The notes under the pieces were generated by a model. The model had not been told where the DNA came from, made no database searches, and saw nothing but the letters and a program-made list of their open reading frames with translations. 43,674 nucleotides of DNA. Origin: Myxococcales bacterium (GTDB lineage Bacteria > Myxococcota_A > Bradymonadia > Bradymonadales > GCA-2716585). Made by a program: the position numbers and the translations under genes. Location: the NCBI GenBank assembly GCA_002716585.1, contig PBBL01000039.1:1-43674 (forward strand), in the 5' to 3' direction. Positions 39,071-43,674 of the stretch are shown here, piece by piece. Numbering within the stretch: the stretch's first letter is position 1; the number at the start of each line of letters is the position of its first letter.

Positions 39071-39441
39071 TCGAGCCCTCCACTCTTCCACTCGTAGACC
39101 AACCCGAGGGTCAGGACGACGAGGAAGACCAGCATGGTCCAGAAGCCGTACCAGCCGAGGTCGCGAAAGACCACGGCCCAGGGAATGACGAAGACGGCTT
39201 CCACATCAAAAACGATGAACGAGATGGCGACGAGGTAGAACTTGACCGAGAAGCGCTGACGAGCCTGTCCGATCGGCTCGGAGCCGCACTCAAACGCCTG
39301 ACTCTTGGGGGTCGGTCCCCCGTCGGCCTCCTCCAGGTCGTCCGGGCTCGGACCCAGCAGGGTCGTCGCGACCATGATCGACGCCACCACGGCGCCGCAC
39401 AGGCCAAAGAGCCAGACGAGCGGTATGTACTCCGCCAGCAT
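39061..39441 (-). CDS. nuoA: NADH-quinone oxidoreductase subunit A
   Basis: NuoA is a small membrane subunit of complex I with three helices. ATG 39441 (GAGAGGGACG upstream) gives 126 residues and starts directly with the first helix (YIPLVWLFGLCGAVVASIMV). The conserved loop FECGSEPIGQARQRFSVKFY contains the family's key cysteine, and FIVFDVEAVFVIPWAVVFRD follows. It is the first gene of the nuo cluster and is divergent from lexA across 543 bases, which must contain its promoter. Confidence 0.95.
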   Translation of the reverse strand: MLAEYIPLVWLFGLCGAVVASIMVATTLLGPSPDDLEEADGGPTPKSQAFECGSEPIGQARQRFSVKFYLVAISFIVFDVEAVFVIPWAVVFRDLGWYGFWTMLVFLVVLTLGLVYEWKSGGLEWD

Positions 39442-39800
39442 GAGCGTCCCTCTCGCGGGTGATTCGCACCAACCTGGGGGAGCCCGAGTGCCTGTCGCCA
39501 TCGAACACGGGGCGGCTGCGGCCACCTGGTGGACGTCTCGCGCCCACCGTCCATTCCCCCACAGACCGTTCGCCCTGGGGACTCGCCTGCGCACACGGCG
39601 CGTCGACGCGTCACCCTGGACGACCACCACCTATGTCATAACGCCCGACCGCTGGCAAGGCGCAATCCGGCTCGGGACCGGGCGCCGACCAGATCCCTGG
39701 CCCCATTTCGCCCCAACCCCCCGCCTCCTCGCGCCGATCGACCGACGACGCGCTCCGAAACGGTCGACACGCTCCTGGACGGGCTGCACGCTTGTTTGTT

Positions 39801-39830
39801 CGCAACACATATTCACGCAACACATATTCA
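39801..39830. repeat. perfect 15-bp tandem direct repeat upstream of lexA
   Basis: CGCAACACATATTCA occurs twice without spacer (39801-39815 and 39816-39830), 15 bases upstream of the -35 box of the likely lexA promoter. The 15-bp period means the copies are not on the same DNA face. It overlaps a TGTT-CGC-AACA inverted repeat at its left end. It could be a regulatory site for LexA or another protein. Confidence 0.75.
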
Positions 39831-39831
39831 T

Positions 39832-39873
39832 CTGAACAAAATGTTTGACATCGCGTCGCTTGTTCAGTACCTT
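39832..39873 (+). promoter_or_regulatory. likely lexA promoter with CTGAAC / GTTCAG half-sites
   Basis: TTGACA at 39845-39850 is a perfect -35 box, followed after 17 bases by TACCTT (39868-39873) as a weak -10. CTGAAC (39832-39837) and its reverse complement GTTCAG (39862-39867) flank and enter the promoter, and AACA-AAA-TGTT (39836-39846) overlaps the -35. GTTCAG is the conserved half of the LexA site reported for Myxococcus. Autorepression of lexA is normal, so these are sensible LexA contacts; the full operator is not clear. Confidence 0.5.
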
Positions 39874-39984
39874 GTGGCTTGGAGAAAAAATTACAGGTGC
39901 AAAGGTCGATGATTTGCGGCCATTGCGCCAAAGGGCTGTCTTCACATCGAAAGACACGCCCCTCAACAGGGAAGGGCCGCACAC

Positions 39985-40626
39985 ATGAAGAAGTTGACAG
40001 AACGCCAGCGGTTGGTGCTTGAGTTCATCATCGACCAGCTCGACGAGAGAGGCTACCCGCCGACCATCCGCGAGATCGGCGTCCACATGCAGATCCGCTC
40101 GACCAACGGGGTCAACGATCACCTCAAGGCGCTGGAGCGCAAGGGCTATCTCGTCCGGGATGAGTCCAAGTCGCGCGCGCTGCGGCCCCTGTTCAGCGCC
40201 GACGGCACCCCGCTGCAGACCAGCGCGCCGGTCACCGTGCAGAACGTCCCCCTCGTCGGGCGGATCGCCGCCGGTAACCCGATCGAGGCGATCCAGCACT
40301 CCGAGGAGACGATCACCGTCGGCGAGGGGCTGCTCGGGAAGTCCAAGGAGATCTTCGCGCTGCGCGTCAAGGGCGAGTCCATGATCGAGGACGGCATCCT
40401 CGACGGCGACATCATCTTCGTCGGCCGTCAGCTCGAAGCCGACCAGGGCGACATCACCGCCGTCATGGTCGACGGCGAGGCCACCGTCAAGCGCTACTAC
40501 CGTGAGGAGGGGCGCATCCGCCTGCAGCCCGCCAACTCCACCATGGAGCCGATCTACATCAACGACGACGAGTTCCTCGACACCCAGATCCTCGGCAAGG
40601 TCCTCGGCGTCTTCCGCCAGCTCTGA
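39985..40626 (+). CDS. lexA: SOS repressor LexA
   Basis: LexA represses DNA-damage genes and is inactivated by RecA-stimulated self-cleavage. The 213-residue protein has an N-terminal winged helix (LTERQRLVLEFIIDQLDERG, PPTIREIGVHMQIRSTNGV, DHLKALERKGYL) and a C-terminal S24 peptidase domain. Cleavage should be at A96-G97 in GRIAAGNP, with catalytic S132 (KGESM) and K169 (ATVKRYY). The recognition helix region RSTNGVNDHLKAL differs from the E. coli version, so its site is probably different. GGGAAGGG lies before ATG 39985. The C-terminus GKVLGVFRQL is typical. High confidence. Confidence 0.97.
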   Translation: MKKLTERQRLVLEFIIDQLDERGYPPTIREIGVHMQIRSTNGVNDHLKALERKGYLVRDESKSRALRPLFSADGTPLQTSAPVTVQNVPLVGRIAAGNPIEAIQHSEETITVGEGLLGKSKEIFALRVKGESMIEDGILDGDIIFVGRQLEADQGDITAVMVDGEATVKRYYREEGRIRLQPANSTMEPIYINDDEFLDTQILGKVLGVFRQL

Positions 40627-40662
40627 TCCTGGACCTGTCGAAGCGCTTCACCGCGCACGACC

Positions 40663-40701
40663 CACCCGACCCCCTTCGCCCCCGGTGCAGGGGGTCGGGT
40701 G
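40663..40701 (+). terminator. probable lexA terminator hairpin
   Basis: CACCCGACCCCC (40663-40674) pairs perfectly with GGGGGTCGGGTG (40690-40701) around a 15-base loop, 36 bases after the lexA stop. No T-run follows, so it may act as a weak terminator or 3'-end stabiliser. Confidence 0.55.
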
Positions 40702-40806
40702 ATCCAGCCCCCACGCTCCAACCCAAACGCCTGCCTCCGCGTGTCCCTCCCTGGCGCTGAGGTCGGCTCTCTTCGCACATCCCCACACACACCACGTCCG
40801 CTCCGA

Positions 40807-40822
40807 GTGAACCTGGGTTCAC
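40807..40822. promoter_or_regulatory. palindrome GTGAAC-CTGG-GTTCAC, possible LexA-type operator
   Basis: A perfect 6-bp inverted repeat with a 4-base spacer lies between lexA and mutL, about 50 bases before the probable mutL -35 box. GAAC-N4-GTTC is the spacing of SOS boxes in Gram-positive bacteria; the spacer here (CTGG) does not fit the RNRY consensus. Apart from this, the 416 bases between lexA and mutL hold only the hairpin at 40663 and the promoter at 40871. Confidence 0.4.
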
Positions 40823-40870
40823 CCCCTCCGCTCTGTCATAAAACGCTGAACACTATTGTAGTTTGGGGCC

Positions 40871-40899
40871 TTGGCGTGAGCGCGGGGGTTGGTTATGGT
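40871..40899 (+). promoter_or_regulatory. possible sigma-70 promoter for mutL-miaA
   Basis: TTGGCG (40871-40876) and TATGGT (40894-40899) are separated by 17 bases; each matches its consensus at four of six positions. They lie about 145 bases before the mutL start. This is a visual match only. Confidence 0.35.
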
Positions 40900-41042
40900 A
40901 GTAACGTCGAGCGCGTCCGGCGTCCGTTGCCGGGCGCGGAGCGGTTGAGCGAGCCAGGGCGGGGGCCGAGGGGACTCGGCGCGCTGGCTCAACGGACGTC
41001 AGCCGGGGGCGACGGAGGCCACCCGGAGAGAGGAGCGGACTC

Positions 41043-43055
41043 ATGGAGAGCGCTGTCAGGGAGACGCAGGAGGAGGGCCGGGTCAACATCCTGCCCACGG
41101 AGCTGGCCAACCAGATCGCCGCCGGTGAGGTGATCGAGCGGCCCGCCGCCGCCGTCAAGGAGCTGGTCGAGAACAGCATCGACGCCGACGCGACGCAGAT
41201 CTTCGTCGAGATCCAGGACGGCGGGCGGCAGCTGATCCGGGTGACGGACAACGGCTGCGGGATGAACCGCGGCGACGCCGTGCGGTGCCTGGAGCGGCAC
41301 GCCACCAGCAAGATCTCGACCGTCGAGGATCTGTTCTCGATCTCGACCCTCGGGTTTCGCGGCGAGGCGTTGCCGTCGATCGCGTCGGTGTCGCGGTTTA
41401 CGCTGATGAGCCAGGAGCACGAGGCGCTCTCGGGGACCCGGATCGAGGTCGAAGGCGGGCACGTGACCTCGATTCGGGACGCGGGGCTGCCCGCGGGCAC
41501 CGTGATCGAGGTGCGCGATCTGTTCTTCAACACCCCGGCGCGGCTGAAGTTCCTCAAGACGACGCCGACGGAGGTGCGCCACATCTCGGAGACGCTGCTC
41601 AGGATCGCGCTGGCCAACCCGGCGATCCACATCCGGCTGGTGCACAACGGCCGCAAGACCCTCGATCTGCCGCCGAACACCTCGCTCGGGGATCGGGTGT
41701 ACGCGATCTTCGGGAGCGAGACCCGCGAGGCGCTGTTCGACACCTTCGACTACCCGCCGATCCTCGGGGTGACCGCGTCGGGGTTCTACTCGCGGCCCGA
41801 CTTCAACCAGCGGACGACCAACCAGTTCTACGTGTTCGTGAACGGTCGGTTCGTGAAGAACTCCACCGTGAGCGCGGCGATCAAGAGCTCCTACCGCGGG
41901 ATGATGGAGAAGAACCGCTACCCGATGGTGATCATCTTCCTCGACGTCCCGGCCGATCTGGTGGACGTCAACGTCCACCCGACCAAGATCGAGGTGCGGT
42001 TCACCAAGTCCGACGCGGTCTTCCGGGCGGTCTACCACGCCATCCACGACGCCCTCCAGGAGACGCCCTGGGTGGACGACGTCCAGCGCACCTACACGCT
42101 CAAGCTGCAGGAGCAGAAGAACAAGGCGGGCGCCGTTGGCCCCGATCAGATCTCCGTTGACCCGCTCGACGCGCGCCAGGCGCGCCAGTCCAACCTGCTC
42201 GACGTGCGCGATCGCCGCCCCACGGAGCCGATCCGGATCCCGATCGCCGATCTGTTCGGGGCGCCGCCCCCCTCGCGTCAGCGCCCCGCGAGCCAACCGG
42301 CGCCGAGCCCGACCCCAACCCCGGCCCCGGCCGCAGCGCCGGTGAGCGCCCCGACCCCCACCGAGCGCGCCGCCGCCGACCTGAACCAGGCGCTCGGCCC
42401 CCGGACCTTCCACATCGGCCCGGAGCCCGGCGCGGGCGCCTCTGAGCTGGACGACGAGGAGGTGTCGGTGGGGTACTTCTCGCGCCTGAACTTCATCGGG
42501 CAGTACCGGCGGCTGTACCTGGTCTGTGAGGACGCCTCGGGGCTGGTGATCGTCGATCAGCACGCCGCGCACGAGCGGATCGGCTTTGAGCGGCTGCGGC
42601 ACCAGTACCGGGACAACACGAGCGACAGCCAGGCGCTTCTGTTCCCCGAGCGGCTGTCGCTGGACACGCTGCGGGCGGCGACCCTGCGCGAGGAGCTGGA
42701 GTTCTTCGAGAAGCTCGGCTTCGAGATCGACCCGTTCGGGGGCAACGACTTCGCGATCGGGGCGGTGCCCGCGATGCTGGTGGGCGCCGACTACGGTCGG
42801 ATGATCAAGGACGCCCTGGACGACCTGGCGAGCGTCGGGCAGAGCGATCGGATCAGCGACGCGCTGGACGCGATCTTCGCCCGGATGGCCTGCCACTCGG
42901 TCATCCGGGCGGGCGATGAGCTGGGCAAGGAGGAGGCGCGGGAGCTGTTCCGGCAGATGGACGCGATCGACTTCGGGGCCAACTGCCCGCACGGGCGCCC
43001 GGTCTACTACCGGCTCCCGCTCTCGGAGTTGGAGGAGGCGTTCGGGCGGACGTGA
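41043..43055 (+). CDS. mutL: DNA mismatch repair protein MutL
   Basis: MutL links MutS mismatch recognition to strand incision. The 670-residue protein has the GHKL ATPase at the N-terminus: ANQIAAGEVIERPAAAVKEL (22-41) with E40 and N44, D69-G-x-G (TDNGCGM), and GFRGEAL (104-110). The transducer domain follows, including NGRFVKNS and DVNVHPTKIEVRF. A Pro/Ala-rich linker spans about 415-455. The C-terminal domain has the endonuclease metal motif DQHAAHERIGFE from D505, plus ACHSVIRAG and CPHGRPV. It is therefore the nicking type of MutL, as in bacteria without MutH, and unlike E. coli MutL. The stop overlaps the miaA start (GTGA). High confidence. Confidence 0.97.
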   Translation: MESAVRETQEEGRVNILPTELANQIAAGEVIERPAAAVKELVENSIDADATQIFVEIQDGGRQLIRVTDNGCGMNRGDAVRCLERHATSKISTVEDLFSISTLGFRGEALPSIASVSRFTLMSQEHEALSGTRIEVEGGHVTSIRDAGLPAGTVIEVRDLFFNTPARLKFLKTTPTEVRHISETLLRIALANPAIHIRLVHNGRKTLDLPPNTSLGDRVYAIFGSETREALFDTFDYPPILGVTASGFYSRPDFNQRTTNQFYVFVNGRFVKNSTVSAAIKSSYRGMMEKNRYPMVIIFLDVPADLVDVNVHPTKIEVRFTKSDAVFRAVYHAIHDALQETPWVDDVQRTYTLKLQEQKNKAGAVGPDQISVDPLDARQARQSNLLDVRDRRPTEPIRIPIADLFGAPPPSRQRPASQPAPSPTPTPAPAAAPVSAPTPTERAAADLNQALGPRTFHIGPEPGAGASELDDEEVSVGYFSRLNFIGQYRRLYLVCEDASGLVIVDQHAAHERIGFERLRHQYRDNTSDSQALLFPERLSLDTLRAATLREELEFFEKLGFEIDPFGGNDFAIGAVPAMLVGADYGRMIKDALDDLASVGQSDRISDALDAIFARMACHSVIRAGDELGKEEARELFRQMDAIDFGANCPHGRPVYYRLPLSELEEAFGRT

Positions 43056-43674
43056 GCGAAGCGACACCACAACGACCGATGGTCGTCATCGGAGGACCCA
43101 CCGCCGCGGGCAAGAGCGGGCTCGCCATGGCGCTCGCCGAGCGGCTCGGCGGCGAGCTGGTGAGCGCCGACTCGGCCCAGGTCTACCGGGGGATGGACAT
43201 CGGCACCGCCAAGCCGACCGCCGAGGAGCAGCGGCGCGTCCCGCACCACCTGGTGGACGTGGTCGACATCGACGAGGAGTTCGACGCCGGGCGCTTCGTC
43301 GAGCTGGCCGACGCGGCGATCGCCGACATCCGCGCCCGCGGCAGGCTCCCGATCGTCGTCGGCGGCACGGGGATGTACCTGCGGGCGCTCATGTACGGGC
43401 TCGCCGACGCCCCACCGGCCGACCCCGAGCTTCGCGTGGCGCTTCAGGGACGGATCGCGGCGGAGGGCTCGGCGGCGCTCCACGGTGAACTGGCGGAGGT
43501 CGACCCGGACGCGGCCGCGAAGATCCACCCCAACGACGCGGTGCGGATCGTGCGGGCGCTGGAGGTCTACCAGCTCACCGGCGAGCCGATCAGCGCCCAC
43601 CAACGCGCCCACGCCGTGCACGACCGACCCCCTCGCCATGAGGCCCTCCAGGTCGTCGTGGCGCCCGAGCGGGA
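43052..43674 (+). CDS. miaA: tRNA dimethylallyltransferase MiaA (3' end beyond window)
   Basis: MiaA transfers a dimethylallyl group to A37 of tRNAs that read UNN codons. The first 207 residues are visible, out of a usual ~310. They include the P-loop GGPTAAGKS at about 14-22, SADSAQVYRGMDIGTAKPT, HHLVDVVDIDEEFDAGRFVE, VVGGTGMYLRAL and NDAVRIVRALEVYQLTGEPI, all family signatures. The start is GTG 43052, overlapping the mutL stop by four bases; ATG 43079 is an alternative. mutL-miaA pairing is common in proteobacteria. High confidence. Confidence 0.95.
   Translation, partial: MSEATPQRPMVVIGGPTAAGKSGLAMALAERLGGELVSADSAQVYRGMDIGTAKPTAEEQRRVPHHLVDVVDIDEEFDAGRFVELADAAIADIRARGRLPIVVGGTGMYLRALMYGLADAPPADPELRVALQGRIAAEGSAALHGELAEVDPDAAAKIHPNDAVRIVRALEVYQLTGEPISAHQRAHAVHDRPPRHEALQVVVAPER

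Larger units (their letters stand above)
39442..39984. promoter_or_regulatory. nuoA-lexA divergent intergenic region
   Basis: This 543-base stretch has no gene I can support. The half next to nuoA (39442-39780) is GC-rich and featureless to the eye. The half next to lexA is notably A/T-richer from 39790 and holds the tandem repeat, inverted half-sites and promoter described separately. The nuo promoter must also be here but I cannot place it with confidence. Confidence 0.5.

Noticed and set aside
39851..39868. Full myxobacterial-type LexA box in front of lexA
   Set aside because: GTTCAG is present, but the ten bases before it do not fit the published CTRHAMRYBY half and the last base is T rather than C or G. 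Only the half-site is claimed.

Overview
The window is high-GC, gene-dense DNA from a Gram-negative bacterium. It carries lpxB (lipid A), outer-membrane beta-barrels, several lipoproteins with lipoboxes, flhA/flhB, and complex I genes. Cys-rich lipoproteins with DCAEG-type repeats, a Ser/Thr kinase with a transmembrane tail, a large DUF4132 protein and a long multihaem cytochrome are typical of Myxococcota and related former deltaproteobacteria. A Bradymonadales-like or other myxobacterial relative is my best guess; no rRNA or other marker here settles it. I see no tRNA, rRNA, CRISPR array, insertion sequence or prophage.

Region 1 (1-6.9 kb). After the tail of an unknown gene and a small membrane-anchored protein, a minus-strand operon carries a multihaem cytochrome c, an outer-membrane barrel joined to it by an ATGA overlap, and a PhnA-type zinc-ribbon protein. 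The cytochrome is split by a one-base frameshift. With the frame restored it has 30 CXXCH motifs in about 742 residues, arranged as ten triplets. A single-POTRA Omp85-type barrel is divergent from it and ends at a strong terminator. The cytochrome and barrel suggest a route for electrons to or across the outer membrane.

Region 2 (6.9-17.1 kb). Mostly minus-strand envelope genes: a small secreted helical protein, a Cys-rich metzincin lipoprotein, a sugar-phosphate nucleotidyltransferase, a TPR-like lipoprotein, and a Cys-rich lipoprotein with a Tyr/Asp tract. A plus-strand gene for a long Pro/Ala/acidic protein with a membrane tail follows.

Region 3 (17.1-28.3 kb). flhB-flhA-lpxB run on the minus strand. 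Divergent from flhB is a plus-strand block: a degenerate aminoglycoside-phosphotransferase-like protein (predicted pseudokinase), a 785-residue protein I do not recognise, an HtrA-type protease overlapping it by four bases, and a transmembrane Ser/Thr kinase. This block ends at a bidirectional terminator.

Region 4 (28.3-39.4 kb). On the minus strand, nuoA-B-C-D-G-H-I encode part of complex I, without nuoE, nuoF or nuoJ-N. An anchored protein of unknown function follows nuoI by nine bases, then a DUF4132 protein with helical repeats.

Region 5 (39.4-43.7 kb). lexA and mutL-miaA lie on the plus strand. The lexA promoter region holds a perfect 15-bp tandem repeat and inverted half-sites, and a GTGAAC-N4-GTTCAC palindrome lies between lexA and mutL. 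Both could be LexA sites for this lineage. miaA runs off the end of the window.
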